Assembly: GCA_964425645.1 (NCBI GenBank)
Contig: CAYRNC010000017.1
Location: forward strand, 1-24,425
Length of the DNA: 24,425 nt
Reading direction: 5' to 3'
DNA from: CAYRNC01 sp964425645
Lineage (GTDB): Bacteria > Bacillota > Clostridia > Peptostreptococcales > Anaerovoracaceae
Shown here: one piece after another, positions 17,543-24,425 of the stretch
Layout: each line of letters opens with the position of its first letter
How positions within the stretch are numbered: position 1 is the first letter of the stretch
The notes under the pieces: model-generated
What the model was told of the DNA's origin: nothing
The model's database searches: none
The model's input: only the letters and a program-made list of their open reading frames with translations
Translations under genes and position numbers: made by a program

Positions 17543-17594
17543 TACAATTTTTCCTCCGTTTGTTTAACTATAATTGTTCAGGATTTTATTCGAG

Positions 17595-18542
17595 CTACAC
17601 TTCAAAGCAAACTTTTGAAAAACCGGCTACACATGCATTCATACCCTGTTTAAGATACGCATGGGGTGTCTCTTTGACATTTTTGCATCCGCCCACATTG
17701 CCATCTTTATCGATGCAAAGGAAGGATACTACTGCTCCCGGAGCCTCGTCATGAAGCAGTTTGATAAGTTTTTCTGCCGCAATTTGGGCCGAGTCGCCTT
17801 GGCGCATATAATCACATAAAGTTTTAGCCGCTAAATGTCTGCAGAAAACCTCGCCGTGACCTGTGAATACCGCCGCTCCTGCCCTGTTATCAGCATAGAT
17901 TCCGCTTCCTATTAAAGGAACATCTCCTATCCTTCCGGGCATCTTCAAAGGTCCGCCGCCGCTCGATGTTGAAGCAGCGACATTTCCGTCTTTGTCAATT
18001 CCAACCACACCTACGGTATCCTCATCAAGCCAATTCTTCATTTTCTTCCAATAAGATAAAATTCTCTTATAAGATCCAGGTAATTCATCCCCCCTTTTTA
18101 AACGTCCGACTATATCTTCCCATTCTTCGCGCCGTGCTTTTGTAACCGGGTCATAATCGGGAAATCCCATAGCCCGGGCGAATTTTACGGCGCCCTCTCC
18201 GACAAGTAAAATGTGGTCTGTTTCCTTCATGACCTTCTCGGCAACTAAAACCGGATTTTGAACTCTGGTTATACCTGCCACGGCACCGGAATTAAGATCG
18301 ACGCCGTTCATTATACAAGAATCCATTTCGGCTTCGCCAAGCATATTTAATCTGGAACCTGTGCCGCTGTTTAATACAGGATTATCCTCGGTCGAGTAAG
18401 CTGCAGCTATAACAGCGTCAACTATCGCCTTTCCTGAATCCAGCGCCTTAATACCTGCTTTTGCCGCATCTTCGACAGCTGACTGGAAAGCTCCACTGGC
18501 TGGTGTCATTGCTCCTCCGAGCACAGCAATTGTACCTTTCAT
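17595..18542 (-). CDS. Isoaspartyl peptidase/L-asparaginase-type Ntn hydrolase
   Basis: The 315-residue product belongs to the plant-type asparaginase/isoaspartyl dipeptidase family, whose precursors cut themselves before a Thr that becomes the nucleophile. The cleavage site is EDTVGVVGIDKDGNVAA, with Thr176 as predicted nucleophile. The substrate site PGRIGDVPLIGSGIYAD (Arg204, Asp207) and TGHGE (227-231) are present. Ser194 stands where E. coli EcAIII has the second Thr (T197), a conservative change. It would release Asp, or remove amide or beta-linked Asp groups, in the cytoplasm since no signal peptide is seen. AGGAGAAAGAA precedes the ATG. Its place between a peptidase and a transporter points to catabolism of an imported beta-aspartyl or amide compound (inference). 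Confidence 0.9.
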   Translation of the reverse strand: MKGTIAVLGGAMTPASGAFQSAVEDAAKAGIKALDSGKAIVDAVIAAAYSTEDNPVLNSGTGSRLNMLGEAEMDSCIMNGVDLNSGAVAGITRVQNPVLVAEKVMKETDHILLVGEGAVKFARAMGFPDYDPVTKARREEWEDIVGRLKRGDELPGSYKRILSYWKKMKNWLDEDTVGVVGIDKDGNVAASTSSGGGPLKMPGRIGDVPLIGSGIYADNRAGAAVFTGHGEVFCRHLAAKTLCDYMRQGDSAQIAAEKLIKLLHDEAPGAVVSFLCIDKDGNVGGCKNVKETPHAYLKQGMNACVAGFSKVCFEV

Positions 18543-18554
18543 TTCTTTCTCCTA

Positions 18555-19718
18555 TTACCTTATAAACAGTGTATTTGGCAGATCTTTGTCTAAAACTTCG
18601 AAGCCATCCTCTGTTACCAAAAGATTGTTTTCAACGTTTACACCGATTACACCAGGGATATAATATGGAACTTCTACTGCAATAACCATTCCGGGCTGAA
18701 GCACTGTTTCATTGGGTGCAATATCCGGCTCCTCGTGAACGAAGACCCCTACGTTATGACCCAAGTTCGGACGCGTAAATCCCGGATATTTTTTCTGCAC
18801 GATATCCATGCCCACTTTAAACAGATCCTTCATTTTTACCCCGGGCCTGACCATCTCAACCATCTTCGCTTCTGCATCGTAAACAGTATCAAACAGATCT
18901 CTTTGTTCTTTTGGCGGATTTCCGATGGACAAACATCTTGCTAAATCTGAAAAATATCCTTTATATACCGGGCAAAGATCGAAGCGTATCATGTCGCCCT
19001 TTTTCAACACATAGGGTCCTGCAATGTTATATGGCTCGCCGCTGTTGCCGCCGCCGCCTAAAGTTGTAGTTCCCCAATCACAACCTGATTCCATTAAACT
19101 GAACTTATAAGTGTTAAGCAGTTTTTCTTCCGCAACTCCTTCTGCCGTAATATCAATGAACTTTTTAATCGCACGAACGTTTGCTTTTGCAGTCTCGCGC
19201 ATAATTGCAATTTCAGAAGCTGTTTTTATCATTTTAGCTTCAAGTATTATTTCTTTACAATCAACAAAATTTACCTTTGGATTGTCCTTAAAAAGCTTCT
19301 CGTTATTAACGCCGGACCAGAAGCTGCTTTCAAAACCTATGCGAGCCTGATCCAAGCCTTTTTCCTTAAGAACTTTATTCAATGCTTCCAGCGGACTCAT
19401 TGCAAATACTTCCGGATTATCACCGCTTACCGAGCGATCGACATACATTGTAGTACCGGAACATCTGATATCAGAAATGCTGGATTGTGCCTTTGCAATA
19501 CCGTAAAAACCAAAACTTACTATTAATGTCGGATCGCCTGCTGCAGGTAAAACTACGAATACGGCATTTTGCAGACGGGTTTGATTAAACATACCCCTGT
19601 TCCCGGATGAAGGGATTGCAGTAAACCCCGATGACCAAAAGATGTTTTCACCCGAAGATAAAACACATGCATCCAAGTCATATTTTTTTAGAATTTCACG
19701 TGTGCGTTTAATGTCCAT
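18555..19718 (-). CDS. M24-family metallopeptidase (Xaa-Pro aminopeptidase/prolidase-like)
   Basis: The 387-residue protein has an N-terminal creatinase-like domain (about residues 1-155) and a C-terminal pita-bread domain. All five metal ligands are visible, numbered from the chosen ATG: Asp247 and Asp258 in RFDLCPVYKGYFSDLARCL, His321 in NLGHNVGVFVHEEP, Glu349 in AVEVPYY and Glu363 in NVENNLLV. A dinuclear metal centre is therefore intact. The usual GHGxG is GHNVG here. The frame can start at TTG two codons earlier, but the ATG at 19718 has GGAGG seven bases upstream. Family members split Xaa-Pro bonds, though some act on creatine-like or other amides, so the substrate is open. Confidence 0.92.
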   Translation of the reverse strand: MDIKRTREILKKYDLDACVLSSGENIFWSSGFTAIPSSGNRGMFNQTRLQNAVFVVLPAAGDPTLIVSFGFYGIAKAQSSISDIRCSGTTMYVDRSVSGDNPEVFAMSPLEALNKVLKEKGLDQARIGFESSFWSGVNNEKLFKDNPKVNFVDCKEIILEAKMIKTASEIAIMRETAKANVRAIKKFIDITAEGVAEEKLLNTYKFSLMESGCDWGTTTLGGGGNSGEPYNIAGPYVLKKGDMIRFDLCPVYKGYFSDLARCLSIGNPPKEQRDLFDTVYDAEAKMVEMVRPGVKMKDLFKVGMDIVQKKYPGFTRPNLGHNVGVFVHEEPDIAPNETVLQPGMVIAVEVPYYIPGVIGVNVENNLLVTEDGFEVLDKDLPNTLFIR

Positions 19719-19752
19719 AACCAATCCTCCTTAGTCACAATGAACACAATAA

Positions 19753-20070
19753 TTAACGACTGCCCATATCTGTTACCAAGTCACGTATCAGCTTCTGGTT
19801 CGCTATCGGTTTAATGTGTAAATCAATAGGTTCTTCCAATATCACCTTGCACGCCAACCTGTTTTTGCCGTTGATATTCATCATGCAGATAGTACACAAT
19901 CCGCCATCGCATGAATGCCTGTATGAGATTTCCTTTTCCTTCCTGATCTCATGAAGTGCCATAAGTGCAGTCATATCCTTTGAATACGGAACCTTATACG
20001 TTTCGTCCCATTTGCGACCGCTCTCAGGATCATATCTTTCAACAGTCACATTGATAAATTGAGTTTCCAT
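19753..20070 (-). CDS. [2Fe-2S] protein like the N-terminal half of FrdB/SdhB
   Basis: This small protein of 105 residues matches the plant-ferredoxin-type domain that begins fumarate reductase/succinate dehydrogenase iron-sulfur subunits: FINVTVERYDPESG at the start, then RHSCDGGLCTICMMNINGKNRLAC. Cys54, Cys59, Cys62 and Cys74 (C-x4-C-x2-C-x11-C) can hold one [2Fe-2S] cluster. FrdB/SdhB are about 240 residues and continue with a [4Fe-4S]/[3Fe-4S] domain, which is absent. The stop is clean and the next gene follows 34 bases later, so it appears to be a stand-alone short form rather than a recent truncation. It lies 18 bases after the flavoprotein gene, its probable electron partner. Confidence 0.9.
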   Translation of the reverse strand: METQFINVTVERYDPESGRKWDETYKVPYSKDMTALMALHEIRKEKEISYRHSCDGGLCTICMMNINGKNRLACKVILEEPIDLHIKPIANQKLIRDLVTDMGSR

Positions 20071-20088
20071 AACTTATACCCCCCTAAC

Positions 20089-21801
20089 CTATATTGTAAT
20101 GACAGGCCTTTGTTCAAGCGTCATCTTATTGTTCTTATTGCAGACATAGGTATTAACCAGCCATTCATCCAACGTCTCCTCAAAGTCATCTCTTTGATGA
20201 TTACCCCTGGATTCTTTTCTCATTTCCGCCGCACGCGTAATTGCTTCCGCCACTAACAGAGCATTTTCCAGTTCGAATACCTCGACCAATTCATGATTGA
20301 ATGTTTTGCTGCTGGATTCCGGCGCAACGCGCTTGAGATCCACATTCCGCATTTCCTGTATTCTTGACAATGCACTTTCGAGATCTTTTTGTGTTCTTAA
20401 AATACCTACCTTATTCCACATAAGGTCCTTAAGCTCGTTCATTACAGTGATCGGCCTTAATCCTTTATCCCTGGACATCACGCCTTCCACCTTTTGTACC
20501 AATTCTTCAATTTTAGTTTCGTCAAGCTTGGCATAGTCTTTTTCATTGGAATATAAGGCGGCATACTTTCCTGCTCTTGCACCGCTGACCTGTGTTTCTG
20601 TCAATGCGCCTCCGGGCAATCTGTTTGCACCGTGCACGCCTCCGACAGATTCTCCGCATCCGTAAAGACCGGGAATATCCGAAGCCCAAGTGGTATCTTT
20701 AACTTTTATTCCGCCGCAGAAGAAATGGACAACAGGACCTACAACCAAAGGATCCTTTCTTAAGTCCAAACCGAATTTCAAAAGATCATGGCCACGCATA
20801 TTCCAGCCCGGAGCCTGATCTGCGATAACAGTTTCAATGATTTTATCAGCATGGAAGGATGTATCCAGCCAGACACCGCCGCCGGGCAGACCTCTGCCTT
20901 CTTTCATCTCTCTCCATATTGAAGTGGACAAAACATCACGATCGGCCAATTCCATACGACTTGGGTCATAGCGTTCCATAAAGCGTTCGCCCATATAATT
21001 GTATAAATGTCCTCTAAGCCATAATCTGACCATTGCGGGAATGGCCTCATCACCGTAAAGTCCGGGCGGCTGATATAAAGCAATCGGATAAAATTGTACA
21101 AATTCCATATCGACCAATTCAGCGCCTAGACGGTACGCCATGGCAAGTCCATCACCGGAACATTCGGGGGTACCTGTATTCCCGGTGTATAGGTCCAAAG
21201 GGCCGCCCGTGGCATCGATTATGGATTTTGCTTTAATAACAACCGGCTCACTTGTATTAATGTCTATACAAAATGCCCCGGATATCACGCCATTTTCATC
21301 TGTTAAATACTCTTGAACAAATAAGTCGTTCATCGTTACAATGTTTCTTTTATTTAATTGTTCTCTGAAACATCTTATCCAGGCTGTACCGACGAGGAAT
21401 CCCACCGATAAGGATCTTGGATATGTATGGCCGTACAGCTTAACCTGTCTGTATCTGCCATCTTCTGTTTTATCCCAGTTAACTCCCCATTCTCCAAGTT
21501 CATGCAGTCTTTGTGCCCCTTCATCCGCATAAACTCTGGTAAGCGTTTGATTTGCAAGATGTCTGCCGCCGACAACCGTATCTTGGAAAAACACATCCGG
21601 ATTATCAGCCGGGTCGGCATACCCAAAGGGTGCCGCGACTGAAAATACTGCTTTCAATGTAACACCGCTGCGCCCGCGCAGACTCTTAGTACAAAGAATG
21701 ACTTTAGCACCTCTATCGTGTGCTTCAACGGCTGCTCTGGCACCGGCCGCTTCACTCCCAACTACGAGAACATCTGTCTCTATCGTTTGATATGAACCCA
21801 T
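20089..21801 (-). CDS. FAD-dependent FrdA/SdhA-like flavoprotein, substrate unknown
   Basis: A 570-residue soluble flavoprotein of the fumarate reductase/succinate dehydrogenase flavoprotein family. The FAD-binding N terminus is VLVVGSEAAGARAA (residues 11-24). Later signatures are GDGLAMAYRLGAELVDMEFVQF, ADRDVLS (Arg288), VVHFFCGGIKV (His359) and GGVHGANRLPGGAL (Arg394), matching active-site Arg/His positions of FrdA. Two positions differ: Gly46 in GRSGVT replaces the His that binds FAD covalently in SdhA/FrdA, and Tyr238 in FVQFYPI replaces the substrate-binding His of FVQYHPT. Noncovalent FAD and a substrate other than fumarate/succinate are therefore possible. No membrane anchor gene is nearby. 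AAGGAGGATC supports the start. Confidence 0.93.
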   Translation of the reverse strand: MGSYQTIETDVLVVGSEAAGARAAVEAHDRGAKVILCTKSLRGRSGVTLKAVFSVAAPFGYADPADNPDVFFQDTVVGGRHLANQTLTRVYADEGAQRLHELGEWGVNWDKTEDGRYRQVKLYGHTYPRSLSVGFLVGTAWIRCFREQLNKRNIVTMNDLFVQEYLTDENGVISGAFCIDINTSEPVVIKAKSIIDATGGPLDLYTGNTGTPECSGDGLAMAYRLGAELVDMEFVQFYPIALYQPPGLYGDEAIPAMVRLWLRGHLYNYMGERFMERYDPSRMELADRDVLSTSIWREMKEGRGLPGGGVWLDTSFHADKIIETVIADQAPGWNMRGHDLLKFGLDLRKDPLVVGPVVHFFCGGIKVKDTTWASDIPGLYGCGESVGGVHGANRLPGGALTETQVSGARAGKYAALYSNEKDYAKLDETKIEELVQKVEGVMSRDKGLRPITVMNELKDLMWNKVGILRTQKDLESALSRIQEMRNVDLKRVAPESSSKTFNHELVEVFELENALLVAEAITRAAEMRKESRGNHQRDDFEETLDEWLVNTYVCNKNNKMTLEQRPVITI

Positions 21802-21913
21802 TTGTTTTGATCCTCCTTAAATAGTAGTAAATAGTTTAGCCGCTTTTTCAGCCTGCTTCTTGATTTGTATGCTCTGATAACACCACCTCCAAATGCCGTG
21901 AGAAAGTCAACGT

Positions 21914-23080
21914 TTATTTCAATGTACGATTAATTTTCGCCATTGCTTCCTCCAGTGTTTCTAACGAACAGCCAAACGACAGCCTCAAATACCCCTCTCC
22001 CGATGGTCCGAAGGCATCCCCCGGCACCATTGCAACTTCTGCTTCATCCAGAAAATAATCTGATGCCCTAGCTGAGGTCATTCCTAATTTACGAATATCA
22101 ACAAAAGCGAAAATACTTCCATCAGGCACGATCAGATTCAGTTTCTTAACTTTTTTAAACTGATCGATTAAATAGTCCCTTCTTCTCGCGTATTCAGCCG
22201 ACATTTCTTCAACACATTTTTGTGAAGCCGCAACAGCCTCCAGGGCTGCCCATTGGGCGATGGAATTGGCACATGTAACGAAACCCTGGTGAATCTTCAG
22301 CATATCCGCTATCAGTTTTTTATCAGCGGCCGCATACCCGATCCTCCATCCCGTCATTGAATAAGTTTTTGACAATGAATTACATGTAATTACCCGATTG
22401 CGCATATTTGGCAAGGAACCGATACTTATATGCTCTTTCCCGTCAAAAATTATTTTTTCATATACTTCATCTGAAATGATCAGCAGATTATGCTTTATAG
22501 CGATATCCGCAAGGAACTGCATGTCTTCTTTTGAGAAAAGGGTCCCCGTCGGATTATTTGGACTCGCAAAAATTATAGCTTTTGTTTTAGGGTTAACAGC
22601 CTTTTCAATGCGAGCATAGTCAAGACCGAAGCCTTCTTCGTTCTCCATGCTTACAAAGACCGGTATACCACCGCTCAGCTTCACCAAAGATGCATAACTT
22701 ACAAAGCTGGGTTCGGGAATAATGACCTCGTCACCGGGGTTAATAAAAGTAAATACGGAGATCGCCAAAGCTTCCTCTCCGCCGGCGGTAATTATTATTT
22801 CATCAGGGTTGAACTGAAGATCATTCTCTTTATTCATCTTCAAAGATAAAGCCTGACGTAACTCTAAAATCCCGTAGTTGCTCGTATAATGAACCTTTTC
22901 ATCCTTCAGAGCCTTTACAGCAGCATCTTTAATATGGGAAGGCGTATCATAGTTTGGCCTTCCGATGGTTAAATCTGTAATGCTTTTGCCTTTTTTCCGC
23001 AGTTCTGCCGCCTTGTCTGATACTATTCTTATTCCGGACAATTTAATGTCTTTTGTCCGTACTGCTGATTCTATATTCAT
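21914..23080 (-). CDS. Class I/II PLP-dependent aminotransferase (AspC-like)
   Basis: The 388-residue fold-type I enzyme has the classic motifs: NYDTPSHIKDAA near the N terminus, the glycine-rich ITAGGEEALA, SPNNPTGTLFS, SDEVYEKI (PLP-ring Asp), SLSKTYSMTGWRIGY with the Schiff-base Lys238 (from the chosen ATG), and YLRLSFG with the carboxylate-binding Arg. It would transfer an amino group between an amino acid and a 2-oxo acid. The frame could open at a GTG four codons earlier, but that overlaps the ribosome site GTGAGG of the ATG at 23080. It follows the LeuA-like gene by 24 bases. A 112-base spacer to the flavoprotein gene holds no convincing gene. Confidence 0.94.
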   Translation of the reverse strand: MNIESAVRTKDIKLSGIRIVSDKAAELRKKGKSITDLTIGRPNYDTPSHIKDAAVKALKDEKVHYTSNYGILELRQALSLKMNKENDLQFNPDEIIITAGGEEALAISVFTFINPGDEVIIPEPSFVSYASLVKLSGGIPVFVSMENEEGFGLDYARIEKAVNPKTKAIIFASPNNPTGTLFSKEDMQFLADIAIKHNLLIISDEVYEKIIFDGKEHISIGSLPNMRNRVITCNSLSKTYSMTGWRIGYAAADKKLIADMLKIHQGFVTCANSIAQWAALEAVAASQKCVEEMSAEYARRRDYLIDQFKKVKKLNLIVPDGSIFAFVDIRKLGMTSARASDYFLDEAEVAMVPGDAFGPSGEGYLRLSFGCSLETLEEAMAKINRTLK

Positions 23081-23104
23081 CGAATACCTCACATTTATTA
23101 TTCT

Positions 23105-24295
23105 TTATTTATTAATAGAAGCGACGATCTTATCAAACTCTTCTTCCGTAAGGCACCTTTTCTTCTCAATTCCCTCTGCCTTAACAAGCTGAACTATTTC
23201 TTCAACCTTTTCTACAGGTAAACTGATATTTTTTTCAGCTAACTTAAATTCAACAGAAGATTTTCCGCTTTTCTTGCCCATAACTACATTAACTTCACGC
23301 CCGACCATCTCAGGCAGGATGGGATAGATTACCCTGGGCTGACTTGTAACCAAATCCATCCCCATACCGATTTCTCTTGTAAAAGCAAACTGTCCGGTTA
23401 TCGGTTGCAATGCTGACAATTTAACTCCTGAATATTCTTCAACCGTTTCGGACAGTTCCTTTAACATATTATATTTGTAATCACCCATGCCATAGAGCAC
23501 CTTAAGTGTAACAACTACCTGCTCCAATGCAGCATTTCCACATCTTTCACCCAGCCCATTGACACAAACGTGAGCTACCTCGGCTCCGGCTTCAATACCG
23601 GCGAGGGTATTGGCGGTGGCCAGACCGAAATCGCTGTGAACGTGTATTTCTACAGGACAAGTGACTGTATTCTTAACAAGTGTCACCAAATGCCTTATCG
23701 CAAAGGGTGATGCAGATCCGGTTGTATCCACAACTGCGACGCTATCCGGTTTTGCCGCTTTTTCTACCTCCGTCAGCAGCCTTATTAAAAATGCTTGTTC
23801 CGCCCTGCTGGTATCATAGGGAAAAAACAAAACTTTAAGCCCGGCTTCCTTAGCTTTATCGATAGCGATACAGGATTTTTCTATAACCTGATCTTCAGAC
23901 CAGGAAAACTGATATTTCAACCTGGGAGCACCGGACGGAACTTCAATAACCACTCCGTCTACTCCGCAATCAACCGCAAGTTTAATATCTCTTTCATCTG
24001 CCCTGCAAAAAGCAAATATTTCCGAATTGTTCTTTCTCTTTACTATTTCTTTTATCGCCGATGCATCCTCTTTTGAAACGGAAGGCATTCCGGCTTCTAT
24101 CCGCTCAACTCCAAAATCATCTAGCATTTGCGCTATTCTTATTTTTTCATCCTTCCTAAACACTACCCCGGGAGTTTGTTCTCCATCACGCAAAGTAGTA
24201 TCGGAAAGCGTAATCTTTGAAGGCAACTTAACATTATTAGAATAGTTATAACGGCTTACCCACCATTGGGGAGATATCCACCGTGTTTCCTCCAT
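23105..24295 (-). CDS. Short homocitrate/isopropylmalate/citramalate synthase-like enzyme (DRE-TIM)
   Basis: This 396-residue member of the LeuA/NifV family should join acetyl-CoA (or another acyl-CoA) to a 2-oxo acid. The TIM barrel starts with DTTLRDGEQTPGV (residue 32 on) holding the first metal ligand; IHVHSDFGLATAN gives His218 and His220, and VNGLGERCGNAALEQV the second family signature. The C-terminal regulatory domain of true LeuA (total about 510-550 residues) is absent, so the size is that of NifV. The motif normally reading F-x-H-E-x-G-I-H is AFTREIGMGMD here, losing both His. Substrate class is therefore open; it may not be a standard synthase. AAAGGAGGAAGAGG precedes the ATG, and this is the first gene of the operon. 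Confidence 0.9.
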   Translation of the reverse strand: MEETRWISPQWWVSRYNYSNNVKLPSKITLSDTTLRDGEQTPGVVFRKDEKIRIAQMLDDFGVERIEAGMPSVSKEDASAIKEIVKRKNNSEIFAFCRADERDIKLAVDCGVDGVVIEVPSGAPRLKYQFSWSEDQVIEKSCIAIDKAKEAGLKVLFFPYDTSRAEQAFLIRLLTEVEKAAKPDSVAVVDTTGSASPFAIRHLVTLVKNTVTCPVEIHVHSDFGLATANTLAGIEAGAEVAHVCVNGLGERCGNAALEQVVVTLKVLYGMGDYKYNMLKELSETVEEYSGVKLSALQPITGQFAFTREIGMGMDLVTSQPRVIYPILPEMVGREVNVVMGKKSGKSSVEFKLAEKNISLPVEKVEEIVQLVKAEGIEKKRCLTEEEFDKIVASINK

Positions 24296-24344
24296 TACCT
24301 CTTCCTCCTTTAAGTAATCAACAGCTGGAACTATAGCAGAATGT

Positions 24345-24392
24345 TATGTGATATATAGCGTATAACATATATCATATACTATATATCATATA
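24345..24392 (-). promoter_or_regulatory. Operator array before the metabolic operon (putative GntR sites)
   Basis: The 12-mer ATATATCATATA occurs twice in direct orientation (24367-24378 and 24381-24392, period 14). It occurs once inverted with one mismatch as TATGTGATATAT (24345-24356). The first copy extends to the 15 bases shared exactly with the GntR promoter. Each contains the 11-bp palindrome TATAT-C-ATATA. The sites surround the predicted -10 box, which suits repression by a dimer bound at several sites. Confidence 0.55.
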
Positions 24393-24408
24393 ACTAATAA
24401 AATTTCAA
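24380..24408 (-). promoter_or_regulatory. Possible promoter of the metabolic operon
   Basis: Minus-strand TTGAAA (24408-24403) and TATATA (24385-24380) are 17 bases apart. The -10 box lies within the operator array. The predicted leader to the LeuA-like ATG is about 80 bases. Because the region is very AT-rich, other -10 choices are possible. Confidence 0.5.
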
Positions 24409-24425
24409 CCGCTTTTTTCATTTTC

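Noticed and set aside
21802..21913. Possible tiny gene in the 112-base spacer between aminotransferase and flavoprotein (frame ending ...KQAEKAAKLFTTI)
   Set aside because: A frame stays open to a TAA just before the next ribosome site and a GGAGGTGG is present, but no usable ATG/GTG/TTG start fits the spacing. It is too short to call.
1..24425. tRNA, rRNA, CRISPR array or prophage attachment site
   Set aside because: No cloverleaf-like sequences, regularly spaced repeats or integrase genes were seen; the only mobile elements recognised are the two group II introns.

Overview
The window looks like a chromosomal segment of an anaerobic, fermentative, low-to-middle-GC Firmicute, most likely a Clostridia member. 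The evidence is a nine-gene V/A-type ATPase operon in the clostridial order, a single-chain pyruvate:ferredoxin oxidoreductase, strong AGGAGG-type ribosome binding sites, and bacterial group II introns. Every supported gene is on the minus strand, so transcription runs from high to low coordinates. I could not assign a genus.

Right half (24.4 kb down to 14.4 kb): an apparent eight-gene metabolic operon. In transcription order it encodes a short homocitrate/isopropylmalate-synthase-like enzyme, a class I aminotransferase, an FrdA/SdhA-like flavoprotein, a small [2Fe-2S] protein matching only the N-terminal half of FrdB, an M24 (Xaa-Pro type) peptidase, an isoaspartyl-peptidase/asparaginase-type Ntn hydrolase, a TAXI-type binding lipoprotein and a fused 4TM/12TM TRAP permease. 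A perfect 14-bp hairpin separates the last two genes, and a rho-independent terminator ends the unit. The set suggests uptake and dismantling of an amino-acid- or peptide-like carboxylate. The substrate is unknown, and two enzymes carry substitutions at family-conserved substrate or active-site positions.

Middle (14.4 kb to 9.36 kb): a group II intron, broken by a 100-N assembly gap and carrying a deletion in domain I, lies between that terminator and nifJ. A FadR-type GntR regulator follows nifJ, with its own promoter. The GntR promoter and the promoter region of the right-hand operon share an exact 15-bp sequence (AACATATATCATATA) that contains an 11-bp palindrome. I infer that GntR controls both itself and the operon.

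Left part (9.2 kb to 0.37 kb): a V/A-type ATPase operon (stalk H/G-like subunit, then I, K, E, C, F, A, B, D) behind a near-consensus promoter. The rotor subunit K carries all the Na+-binding residues known from Enterococcus hirae, so a sodium-translocating enzyme is predicted. The operon ends in a terminator hairpin, directly followed by the 5' part of a second group II intron that runs off the left edge. Both introns sit immediately behind terminator stems, the habit of class IIC introns.

Together these genes would give a peptide- or amino-acid-type fermenter pyruvate oxidation (NifJ), a reductive sink (the flavoprotein with its Fe-S partner), solute uptake driven by an ion gradient (TRAP), and a Na+ gradient machine (V-ATPase).
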